Origin: Limanda limanda
Lineage: Eukaryota; Chordata; Actinopteri; Pleuronectiformes; Pleuronectidae
DNA length: 64,000 nt
Direction: 5' to 3'
NCBI RefSeq assembly: GCF_963576545.1
Contig: NC_083648.1
Location: 16,381,436-16,445,435, forward strand
The position numbers and the translations under genes were made by a program. Shown in pieces: positions 1-10,979 of the stretch. How positions within the stretch are numbered: position 1 is the stretch's first letter; each line of letters opens with the position of its first letter. The notes below the pieces were generated by a model. That model ran no database searches, had not been told where the DNA came from, and was given only the letters and a program-made list of their open reading frames with translations.

Positions 1-952
1 CTGCTAAAGTATGGGAGAGAAACCGAACAGGAAATAGAACTGTGTCAAAGCAGCTGAACAGCAGTCTCTACTTGTATTTCAATGAAAATAAACAACTTCA
101 TGCAATGTTAATTGACTTTTCCTCAGCCTACCCAACCTTTTAAATGAATGCAGTTGGTTTTCCGAAGTGAGATGTAGTCAAGGAGATAAGTTTTTCTTTT
201 TCATGCCCCCAGCTGTTAGATTGCAGTTTCTGAGCTGACATTTCTTGATGAAAATGTCCACTGCCTTGCTGATAGTGACATAACACCTTAAATTTCTTTA
301 AAAGAACTCTAGATGGCTGATTGTTGCTTTCTTCCCTCAGGAATACAGGTGTAATCAGAGGCAAACACTATTATTACTGTTGCAGAAACATGACACATTA
401 TTTCCTCACTCCTTATATCCAACACTTTTTTTTAATCTATAACACTATTGAAGCAGTTTCACCACATAGACTGTAGACAGACAGTTAAGCTGCAGTCCAG
501 TAATTATAAAGACTATCAGCATGCACACACACAAGATGTTTGCTGTAGAAAACAATGTTGTTAATCATGTTTCATTAAACAGTGTATCATTGCTCATATA
601 CATGTAAGAATGTTTTTTAAGTGGACAGAAATTATGCCCATTAATTAGCCTGTGTCATATTTTAGTGTTGACTCTGTTTTGTGCATGAAAACACCTGCAG
701 GTGGCAACTATAATATCGTTGTTAACACATGCCTTTATGTAAGCTTAATTGCTGGAAGCAATAAAGATTGTGTGTCAACTATGATAGGTAATTATATAGA
801 ATGTGGTTAAATGGAGTTATTAAATGTTCTATATTGTATTAACACAAGCAGTTGTATTGCTTTCCCTATAAACTGAATCTAAAAACTGCCACAAATTGAA
901 TTTGAGGATGTTTAAAAACGGATCAACCAAATTAGCCGCACAACGATTGCAA

Positions 953-974
953 CTAACCCTAACCCTAACCCTAG
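953..974. repeat. Short interstitial telomere-like repeat
   Basis: CTAACCCTAACCCTAACCCT followed by AG contains about 3.5 copies of the vertebrate telomere unit (TTAGGG on the complementary strand). It is isolated, with no longer degenerate array around it. Confidence 0.85.
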
Positions 975-1717
975 CCAAAGAGCAGAATTTGATATGGCAG
1001 CTTTTAAGATAATGTCCTGCAAACACAGCCACAAAGGCAAGTAGAGAGATACTCTCCTAAAAAAATCATCATGCTCCATGAAAACTGCTGCTGGAGTTTT
1101 CTTTTCCATTATTTTTGTCCCAACAGGGAATCTGAAAAACTTACTCTACTGCTTCGGCTCTACAGTATATAGTCTAAAATAATTTTAATATCGATAATGG
1201 TGATGATGATGATGGTATTAAACATTAAGGGCTAGAAAGAAGAAGCTTTCCTTTATAAAATGGGCTTTCTGTTCATTACAAATATTTAACTGATATATAT
1301 CGGTGCAGATTAATTTGCATCCAAATGGTGATTATCAAATTTCCTTTTTTTAGCTGTCAGATTGCAGTCCATTAATCTGTCACTCATTAGCTGCTGGTTG
1401 TGACTGATGGGGCTGTTAGTTTGTACCTTGTAGACACTTATATCGTTTTCTTTTTCACCCTACACTGTGACTCATTATTTGCTGCTAATGATCAATTATT
1501 TAATCGCCTGCTGAGCTGAAAGAGACAGATCCTTATTCCTCTAATGTCATCATAACTCTGTATAAACACTCATTAAACACCTGGTCTTTGTGATGCAGAA
1601 TTTCTGCTTGTTTTTGTCGAAGCTCACTCAGTAAAATTGATAAAAATGTTGTTTTTTCTTCTGGCAGTCTCTGAATTGCTCTTCACTTAAAAGTGAAGAT
1701 GAAGCGATGCCTCTACT

Positions 1718-2045
1718 CTAAATTGCTGCTGCAACCCTTGATCCATCAAACCGTTTGCGGACGCTTATCTGGGTCCAAGTAAGTGTCACAGTATGCTTAG
1801 CAAGGCAGCCATTTCCCCCTGCACTTATTTGGAGATCCCTGTGAGATCCACCTCGTGGTGAGAAGGATTTGATGCCCCCGTGACCCTGGGAGGTGTTGTT
1901 GTCAGGAGCAACAACTCTTGTCAGGATTTTCTGACGTAGATTGGTCCCAGGAGGGGGCGGCAGAAAGAGCCATTTCAAGACCCCTAAATATCCACAGCCT
2001 GCGAAAAGATTAACCTCACCTGGAGGGACCCTCGCCGGAGTGACT
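1718..2045 (-). mobile_element. Probable retroposon 3' fragment
   Basis: This is a compact, higher-GC block inside AT-rich DNA. Read on the minus strand it ends TGGACCCAGATAAGCGTCCG and then CAAACGGTTTGATGGATCAAG. This resembles the 'GGATAAGCGG...GATGGATGG' 3' ends common among fish LINEs/SINEs. The 86-codon minus-strand open frame inside it has no recognisable domain. It contains a perfect 7-bp hairpin, GTTGTTG...CAACAAC (about 1896-1916). The family was not identified. Confidence 0.4.
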
Positions 2046-2059
2046 CACCAATGGCAATG

Positions 2060-4535
2060 AAACTTTAAAGCTACTTTGAACCTTTTGATGAGATGCAAGG
2101 AAGCGCGAGTGCAATAATCTTTTGACAAATATCATATGTGGAATACTGTGATTAGAAGCAGTATTATATTTGACTGTGATCCTGTTCAAATTTGGATTAC
2201 TTTAACATTTTTAATTAACTTATGAACACTTAAAATAAAAAATATCTGCTCTGATGTTTTAGCTTCCTAATTAAGCCTGGACGAGCTTCAAAATCCGTTT
2301 GCAGCTTAAATGTAGAAGATCAAAAAATATACACGCACACATCTACTTTGTCATATTTGCTCTTTGAAATGTCACTGAGATGAAAAAAATGGATTTAACA
2401 AACTAATATATTGTGACACTGAAAATAATGTTTTGGTTTTTTTTGCAAGATGAATCACATTGGCACAGAAAATTTCGACAGATCATCCAGTATCTGTCCT
2501 TTTAACTGAGGAGTGGCCCATGTGTTTTAGATTTGTTTCTGTTTCATTATTTTGTCATGACCTTAGGTAAAGAAAATTATAGGAAAATATATTTAGTAGG
2601 TTTAGTAGTAATAAGGAAAATTTACAGATTTCTCTTTTTTGGTTGTTTGTATGTTTATATTTATACGTCCATGGCCATTAAGAAATGTACGTCCTCCAAA
2701 GCCGAGTAAGAAATAGACAGAATCGAGGTCATTAGCTAGCAAGTTATGTTGAATGTGGATACCAAAGAGTCTATTGTTTCCTTAGAATCATTGTTGCATT
2801 TCTCTCTGCTCTAGTGTTCACTGAGAACCCCTTTACTCAGCTTTTATGGTCTATATGTGACTGAGGGTGGGACAATAATTCATCACACAAGGGAAAATTT
2901 CCTCGCACACAATGAGATCCTCTTTCTCTCACATTTTGCGTCGGAAAGGTCAGAGGATGAGAGCCATTTTTTCAGAGCAATGGGCTTTGCAGCACTCTGC
3001 CTCTTGCTATTTCCATCCAGACTTATGAATCCATTGTTTATCATCTCTAATAGAATTTGCCGGCTCTTCCTATTGCATTACTTTCCATTCCCCTGCCCGC
3101 TTCTGTAAGACGACTCGGGGCGGATGGGGCATTATCAGACCACAGCTAAGCCTGGGACAATTATTCAGCCATTAGAGCGAGCAGGAAGTCTGATTAACTC
3201 CTTGGTCAGACATCTGACATACCACCTGCAACCTGAGGTTGAAATAACCTCCGCTATAAAAATGTTATGTCTATGAGAGGAACCCTATGTGTATTGCAAA
3301 AAATCTCTAAGTATATATAATAATTTTTCACTTTGCTCAGGTTGATTTAAAGGTATTTATGGTGGTATTATTTGTTGTAAATGAAGGATTGGATATCAAT
3401 AAATTCATTGTTTTTTCAAGACTGTTTAATATATTTCATTCACAAAGATGAATTCTTGGAAATACTCATGGTAATTTTCTGTCTTAAACAAACGTATCCC
3501 TTTCATAAATGCAGTTAGAGTTGCATAAAGCTAGGCTGCTGGATATCCCTCATTTAATTCATTCTGAAACTTGCGTCACACTTTCCACTATTCATGGAGC
3601 TGCTGCTGTCTGCCTGTCAGGCCCAATATTTCCGCTTGTCTTTGTAAAATGATGTCAGTCATTGACTTCATTTTAATATGTATTTTTTTTTTTTTAAATA
3701 TTCAAGAAAATCACAAAACGATAGTTGCTGTGAAACCAGCAGTGACCTGATAAAACTGAATGATTGCCACGGTGTAAAGGTCTTTATAGGTGTATTTTGA
3801 CTTATAAGGCATTTCAGTTGAAAGAAATTGAGGCACTTCGTCCTTGTTGGCTGATGCAGATATGTAGGATATGATATAACATTCAGATTCAGAGAGAATA
3901 CTTTGCAAAAGGATAAGATACAGTGCACATATTCTATCATTTAATACAGACTATTTGTTTGTAGGACAGATGAGCCAACTAGCGTCGCAACACCAATTAG
4001 GAATTCAGCTGCCTGAGCAGTTTTACAGAAGCTACTCATCATCCCTGGAAGTGGCCTGCTTGGTTGACAGCAATGTATCTGCACCACATGTGCTTGGCAA
4101 CGTGCTCACAGTCTCATCTATTCCCATGACTATCAAGCTGACTGACTGGCTCACAGGCCAAATGTTTGATCAGTTCATCAGAGTCAACTTTTCCAATAGA
4201 CAATAAACACAACCTGTTATGATGCGACCATACTGAGACCCTGCATTTCTATAATTAACCAGCAAATTTGCAGGCAGCAAACAGGGAAGGAGGATAAAGA
4301 GGACAGATGGTTGCCATCCATGCTGATGCTGTATGAGTGCGAGGGACTGAAAATAGAAGGATCAATATACAGACTGAAGGATGAAGAGGACAAGAAGGGG
4401 ATAATGAGGAGAACGAACACTAAGTAAGGCCATGGACACAGTAGACATGCAGCTATGTAAGATCTAAATGGTAACACACACTGTAGTGATGTCCTGTTAA
4501 GTATGGTATGCACAGTGTATAGACGCCCTTACCCC
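2060..4535. other. Unremarkable intron, 2.06-4.5 kb
   Basis: AT-rich sequence without recognised repeat or gene. An 83-codon plus-strand frame at 3955-4206 ends just before AATAAA, but its peptide matches nothing known to me and it lacks splice context. The segment 3110-3240 is of even composition and high complexity and might be conserved non-coding DNA. Confidence 0.5.
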
Positions 4536-4539
4536 AACC

Positions 4540-4661
4540 TTTACTTAACCCTGACCACTGACTCGAAAATCTGTTTTTGTCAACACAGCTTGTGTTCTAA
4601 GTTGGACAAGCTGTCGCCAATTAACTGTTTTTAGTCTGAAATTTGTCCCCAAAGATAGCCC

Positions 4662-4662
<1 letters not shown>
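4540..4662. repeat. Degraded repeat preceding the AC microsatellite
   Basis: TTACTTAACCCTGACCACTG ... CTAAGTTGGACAAGCTGTCG ... AAATTTGTCCCCAAAGATAG leads directly into (AC)n. In fish genomes a 'CTAACCCTAACC...TGTCCCCACAAAGATAG' repeat frequently ends in CA repeats, so this looks like an old copy whose 3' end seeded the microsatellite. Confidence 0.4.

Positions 4663-4748
<86 letters not shown>
4663..4748. repeat. (AC)43 microsatellite
   Basis: An uninterrupted AC run of 86 bases. It is expected to be highly polymorphic and prone to Z-DNA. Confidence 0.97.
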
Positions 4749-4751
<3 letters not shown>

Positions 4752-5790
4752 CATTGTGGCTGTGACCTTTCCTGATAACAGTGTGATGGCTATCTTCTAA
4801 CCTTGCTGTGTGAACAGTTTGTCCGCTAGCTTCTTTCTGTTCTCTGCCCTCATTTAATTGATCTGCTAATGTGATGGTTTTTTAAAGTGGAAACAGAGAA
4901 GAGAGATATAACACCAGAGTGATAATAGAGGACATGGGGGCGAAGAAAAGAAAAAAAGAAACATGGACAGAATGAGATGCGCTCTGACTGAGAGATGACA
5001 CTTTTAACTGCATCTTGAAAGTTAATACTATTTTTAAGTTCACTCACAGAGAAAAACCCTAAAAATAAAGCATGGCGCCGTCTGCAATTCTCTGGGTAAT
5101 TTAACATCACAGGTACTGCAATTGACCAAAGCCCTGTACTCACCAGTAATGGGGGGTCATTACTCAACTATTTTCCCAATCCAAAGGCACAGGAGTGTTT
5201 TTTTTCTATAGGTTTCCAAAGTTGAGGTTTTATGTCCCATAACGTATTTAAAGTGCCTAATATGAAGGTATTATTATTCAAGGCTTGCCCATCGGCGTCC
5301 AGCCTCTGTTCTGTAAGGCCTGCACATACACACTCTTGAACATGTCCACACACCCACGCTCATATAAAAAGGCCTATATGATTAGGTCACAACCTTGCAG
5401 CACTCAAAAAAAAAACAACTCATGACCTCACTGACCCCTTATCACTTCGCAGGAAGCTCACCGATTAATATCAGGTAAGATCCTCAGCCCTGATTGGAGG
5501 TGACTTGATTAATGTCGGGACCTATTGATGGTGAATCTAACAATGTCAGGCAGCTGATTTTGTATTAAACATTTTGCAGTGGTAGAGGCTCCTTTTGTTA
5601 TCGGGATTTAGTTGTTACTGAAACCTGAAAAGCAACTAGAAACATCACAGACCAAAAGGTTGTGGTTAGAAATTGTATGTGTGGACGGGCTAAGGTTATC
5701 CCTCCATGATGGCTCTTCGTCCATGCTAAACGGCTTTTCGAAAAACAGACTCTTGAAAGGACAAACCCTAAAATGCTGGCCTGACAACCT

Positions 5791-5846
5791 GGTGTGTGTG
5801 TGTGTGTGTGTGGGTGTGGGTGTGGGTGTGGGTGTGTGTGTGTGGG
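5791..5846 (+). repeat. GT microsatellite with GGGTGT core (G-quadruplex motif)
   Basis: (GT)n is interrupted by four evenly spaced GGG runs (5812-5814, 5818-5820, 5824-5826, 5830-5832) separated by TGT loops. A fifth GGG lies at 5844-5846. This fits the strict G3N3 quadruplex pattern on the plus (transcribed RNA sense) strand. Confidence 0.9.
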
Positions 5847-6329
5847 CAAAACTGTGCTTTCCAAAAAAAAAAGACCCAAGGATATAAGCCTTACCAGTCA
5901 CACAGTGTGTGGCGGGTTTACAAATTGTTCCTATTGTTAAGGCATTTCACTGGAAGAGGATGTTTCAGGTCTTGTCTACATGACTGCTAATATTTTTCTG
6001 AACAGATTTTCATCCACTGTTTTTAAAATATATCTCCGTCAACACAACCTTTTGTTTCGTAAAAAATCTTTGTCCCGACAAGAACACAAAAAGACAAACA
6101 TTCAAACAAGCATGCTAGGCCAGCAGGCAGCGATAAAATCGACATCAGCGATCTGCTAAATGCCATAGAAGAACTATGTGGTCCAAGAAATATTGGGCGA
6201 TGCATATGAGTGTGAATGCCGTGAATGTTGAGCAGTGATCCTTAATTTAGCTGCAAACTTGTAATTAGACCCAGCAGTGCTAACAAAATATAGAGAAACC
6301 AGTATTGGCCACAAGTTGGGTGACCTGTG

Positions 6330-6640
6330 ACGCCATCGTTTCCCAAACGCTCAGTTTTCACATCGCAATGCGTTTGGGAAAATAGTTTGTGTATGAACGT
6401 GAAGCCTAAACAAAGGGATGCAAACAAATATCTGCCATAGTGTTGACAGGGTGTTAACTTTTTTACATTTGGTGTTTTCACGTAAACTGCAATGTATGAT
6501 TTCCAACTTTTTGAAGGTAGCACAAAGCTACCCCCCCCTCCCCCCGAGTAGTTCTCAGGTTTCAATTGAACTCTGTATGTTTTCATTTTCACAAAGCAGC
6601 TACTTTGTATTGACCTGCCAAATGGTTGTTTAGCGTTCAC
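6330..6640. repeat. Degraded interspersed repeat (GCGTTTGGGAAAA type)
   Basis: CGCCATCGTTTCCCAAACGC, then CAATGCGTTTGGGAAAATAG and GTTTGTGTATGAACG...AAGCCTAAAC, recall a common non-autonomous DNA element of fish. The pair CCCAAACGC / GCGTTTGGG is an imperfect inverted repeat. A C8-T-C6 run follows at 6531-6545. The minus-strand open frame of 204 codons across this region (6242-6856) has no recognised domain and is probably fortuitous. Confidence 0.4.
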
Positions 6641-6859
6641 AGCACATATATAAAACACACTCTTCATGTATAGAATTAAAATATTGGAATAACAAATGCC
6701 CACCACACAACTCAAAACCAGTTTCACAGTTTCATGCCTGCTCCAAATATTCTGCTCCTGTTTGGGGATTTTGTAACGGGGCAACAAGGAGAGGATGATG
6801 TAAACACCAGAAAGATTGGAAGTATGTAAAACGGCAACCGCAATAAGTAGGAGCATTTT

Positions 6860-9800
6860 TTACACAGCCCACCTCAGGGGAAATATTTCATATCAGTTGT
6901 CTGCCTTGGGAAATTACCTACAGATGAGTAGTGTCTATTGTATTTATGAAGGCTGTAGATGCAAAAAAGATTTGAATCCACCCATATGAAAATGAAAATG
7001 TCAGATGACACACAGCATCAGGGTGCTCAGTTTGGGGTTGATGGAAGCCACAGACAGCCCCAACTGATGTCCTGTAATAACAGAGCAAACACAGAAACGG
7101 AGGGAGCTTTGTGTACAAGCGGATGCAGGAGAAAGGCAACTTGGGAGACGGGGAGTAGGAAATTCAATTTGATCGTAATCTGATGAACAAATTCTACTGT
7201 TTGTGAGTTAAATTAGATTTTAGATTTGTTTTCTCTGTCCCTCCCCTCTACCCCTGACAGTATTAGAGAGGGAGACCTATCTGGAAAGATCTATGGTTAT
7301 GTCTGGTTGAAGAATCATGCTGTGGGAATAGTGGGCAGATGATAATCTATCAAACAGACAATACAATGTCTTATTTCTTCTTCTGTTGCCAAGGCACTTA
7401 AGAACAAACATCTTTTTTTAAATACAATTATCGAAAGCTTTACTTTATTCTCCGTGTGACGAAACAGCTGTTACTTACAAGTTCTTAGTTTTTTAAATGC
7501 AGCACAGTTCAATAAGTATTATTTCTGCCTCTAAATATATCTGTATTTCTACGTTTTTCAACATCATGACATTTACTAAAACAGTTTTGAAAATCCTTAC
7601 AGCCCCAGTGTCATATTTACATAATATATTTCTCTGGTAATTTCGGCTAAAGTTTCTTATTTAGTACATTCCAGTTAGAAGTTTTGTGCTAGCTGCAGGC
7701 GGGGACTACTGACAAGGCATTTCAGGAGCTTCTTGGGTTAATGTCCCTCTGTAGAGTAGAGAGAGGAGCTCCCTTTGCCCATGTGTTAACTTTTCAGACC
7801 TTTAACATAAACAAAAAAACCTATATGCACCAGTTGATAGTGTAGATAGGCGTCTAGTTGATAACGTAGCTTTCCAACAGAAAATTCAAGCTTATGGATA
7901 GATTCAGAGTTAGGGTATCATTTGTAGGCCAGTGACCCCTCTGTATAACCCACCTATACACACATACACATACACAAATGGAATTTCCAGAGACAACATT
8001 GATATTGGACAACTCTTTTGGATTATTTTCATTAAATTAAGTTAATTTAGTGTAACCTTTTTTCTTATAATAGCAGATGGCAGCCAAAACCTCCATAACT
8101 CTGATGGAAACTTTAATGGACGAACCTACCAAGCCCTTACTTTGCTACATTAATTGCAGCATTTTTCATGCATTACCACTGAATGTTAGCTGTCATATCT
8201 GCTGTACAGATCTCTGCATAATTAGCTGTATTAAATATTGAAGGTAATTTGTTTTCACTTTGTAGACAGAAGACATAGAGAGCTGACTGGAAATGGGGAC
8301 GGAGAAGAGAACCAAACAATCAGAGGTCCTTTTCAGACCAGAAATGTTAGGATCCTGGTCAGAAGCTCAAAGCCTTAGCTGGACTCACCTGGACGCACAA
8401 ACCACACCTCCATTTGACTATTTCTTTTCCGCCTGCTGCTTGGTCTGTCTGCAAAAAAAAATAAAAAAGTCCCCTTGGCTGCTGACTCCAAGGGCAGCCA
8501 GGACAAATCACCTGCTGTAAACCTCAGCCGTGCCGTGCACTTGACTCACTGTTCCCTGTCTAAATTCAAATCAAGAGCCAAAAGCCGGGGGAAATGTGAT
8601 GGGCCGGTGTGCAGGTGGGGTAAGAATGAGTAGGGGGGTTGTCTTCAGAGAGGGCAAGAGGAAATTCATGTGGAAAAATGAAAATGACCTGTTTCATCTT
8701 TTCACACTCCAGCGTTTTCTCCTCCTTCCCACTGCTTATGCATTCCAATTTCAATTTTTTTCAGTTTCCCCCTTTCCTTCTCTCTATTTGGCACACACGC
8801 TTCACCACCTAAATTGTTTGCCTTTTAAGCACACTGTTGGATTCATTTTCACCCACCACGGTTGAAGGCTTCATTTCAGATGAATTCCTTGTGTGGTATT
8901 TGGCCCGGAGTCACTCGTTCAGCTTCCTCGACATAGCAATAGTTTTTTAATCATTGAAACTGCTTTCCTTTTAACCAAAAGGGTGCTGCCATCTTGTTAA
9001 TAGACACAAATTGTGTGTTTCTGACACATACAGCTTAATGGCAATAACCTTATTTTTTCATTATTCTTTTATCGTCCAAAGATATTATATTCAAACAAGA
9101 ACCTGCTTACCTGCAAAAGATGGGCAAGGAATGATGTAATGTAATGCAATGAGTGGTCTTACCTCATCTCGCCCATGAAATTCTCTTTCAACATAAATTC
9201 AGCGTCTTATCTGGCTCTAGCCTTTACACAGCAGCTCAGTTGGCATAAATTGTAGCCAGACAGAGATAGATTTAAAGAGCTCCGTGCTGTATGACGAAAA
9301 CATACATAGATTTCAGACTTGAAAACTTGATTCACAGGCAGTATTGGAATATGTGAGCGGGTGTTGAATGACCACACCTCTGCATGTATTTTTAGGATGC
9401 AGTTCCACATTGAGGGAATCATCTTATAGAAGAGCTGAACTGATCTCATATCTCTGCACCATACACAGTTATGATCCTATCTGCAACTATGCTAACAGTG
9501 ACTGGTCAGGACATATGATGACATTAGGATAGAAATGTGAGTTGTCAATTCAGTTTTTAAATTTAGCTTCAGCAGACTACAAGCACGAATAGCATCAATG
9601 TCCAGCAGCAGCACCACATCCGGTCGATGAAAAACTCCAGCTCCATTTGTTCTATTTTGCATTCAAGCCCTGATGCCTTCATCAGGTGGCTGTGAAGCAG
9701 TTGCCACGCAGTGATGCTGTGTAGCACAAAGGCCTAATGACTACCTTACAACCAATGTGCTGCAGTGACAGGAGCGCAGAATGGAGCAGCAGGCCAAGTA

Positions 9801-10185
9801 CAATAATAAAAAGTTCCAAAGGTAGTAGCAGCAGGAACGGCAGCTAAATGATCTTTTTTTGAGTCCCGTCATTGTTCCATTTTCAGTTCCCGTGCAGTTG
9901 TAGCCAATTAAATCGCCCAGAATGTGTAGTGCAGAGAAATCTTTGACAGTTATGTTTTCCTCTGCTCTGCTGCATATTGTGCAGACACAACTACCTCATC
10001 TCACTTCAGTCTCAATGGCAAAATACATTATGTATGCTAGGAAAGTATTTGGCTGCAGCTTCATAGATTATAGTAAGTAGTTTTTGGACAAGAAAGTTTT
10101 GTGAAGGTGAATGACTGTTAATTAAAATCACTCAGTTGTTGATGTTGAGGTCATTGGTCTTTGGCTGATTCTTTTATGATATTTT
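6860..10185. other. Unremarkable intron, 6.9-10.2 kb
   Basis: No recognised gene or mobile element. Contains short A-rich runs (8453-8467) and scattered open frames under 90 codons with no domain. Confidence 0.5.
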
Positions 10186-10189
10186 TTAG

Positions 10190-10350
10190 CATTTTGCCTT
10201 TATTGATAGGGTAGTAAATAGGAAATGGGGAGAGAGAGCAGGATAAGCTTGCAGCAAAAGGACAGGTCGAGACCGAACCTTTGGCTGTTACATGAGGCCT
10301 CACGCCTCCGCATGCAGGCACTTGCGCTACCAGGTGATCTTCCCGGTATA
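10190..10350 (-). mobile_element. tRNA-derived SINE-like repeat, copy 1
   Basis: On the minus strand a head with CACCTGGTAGCGCAAGTGC (A-box-like) and GGTTCGGTCTCGACC (B-box-like, about 10266-10280) is followed by CCTTTTGCTGCAAGC and a purine-to-pyrimidine body, then an AT-rich end. In plus-strand sense it shows the teleost pattern 'ACATGCAGCAAAGG...GAACC...GCGCTACCAGGTGA'. Boundaries are approximate. Confidence 0.65.
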
Positions 10351-10930
10351 CAATTTCAACTAAGCTTTCCTAGTTTCCTGCAAAAAGATTGAACAATTCA
10401 GTCCCCATTTGGTCCTTAAATTAGAAGTATGATTAACATTATTTAATGATATCCTAATATAGTTCTGACATATAGCTGTGAAAATGGACTTGGAGTAATG
10501 TAATGTAACACCATGAGTAGTGCTATTTTGGGTAATGATGTATGAATAGTTTTCTTCTATCACCTTAGCAGTTTAATGCAAATAATAAAAAAATATGGCT
10601 AGCTGTCATATTATCATTGGTATACTACAAAACATTTTATTGGCCACATATTGTAGTTGGACAGGTATACGGTAACAATGATGTTAACTTACTAGCTGCT
10701 TAAGCCTAAAATGGTAGATTCAGAGATTCGACTCTCTGTCTGGAGCTGACATGAACCGATAATGGAGAATGTCTTTGTAGACAGACTCGACTCCTTTGGC
10801 CCATTATGAACTTGTAGTAGTTTGTCTTCTTCTGCAAAACCCAATGTGTCCAAGTGATGATGAACTAACGCTGGCATGGAGACAGTGCTTAACAGCCAAG
10901 ATTTACCTTTTGTTTTTTTGCCAAGCCACA

Positions 10931-10976
10931 AAGAAAATATTGCAATATTTGTTTAAGGCCATATCGCCCATCCCTG
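10931..10976. mobile_element. hAT-like terminal remnant (GGGATGGGCGATATGG end)
   Basis: AAATATTGCAATATTTGTTT then GGCCATATCGCCCATCCCTG (10957-10976) is, reversed, CAGGGATGGGCGATATGGCC, a terminal sequence typical of short hAT-like elements in fish, with the usual nearby ATATTGCAATAT palindrome. No matching second end was found, so the element is truncated. Confidence 0.6.
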
Positions 10977-10979
10977 ATC

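Noticed and set aside
3955..4206. 83-codon plus-strand frame followed by AATAAA
   Set aside because: Looked like a possible terminal exon, but the peptide is unrecognised and no polypyrimidine-AG acceptor precedes it.
4545..4754. Open frame with a long Val-Cys repeat
   Set aside because: Pure translation of the AC microsatellite.
5598..5901. Several overlapping open frames with His-Thr or Val-Cys/Gly repeats
   Set aside because: Translations of the GT/GGGTGT tract on both strands.
6242..6856. 204-codon open frame on the minus strand, the longest in the window
   Set aside because: No Kozak-supported start, no recognised domain; it spans a degraded repeat and a poly-C/G run (giving GGGGG). 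Hydrophobic patches look fortuitous.
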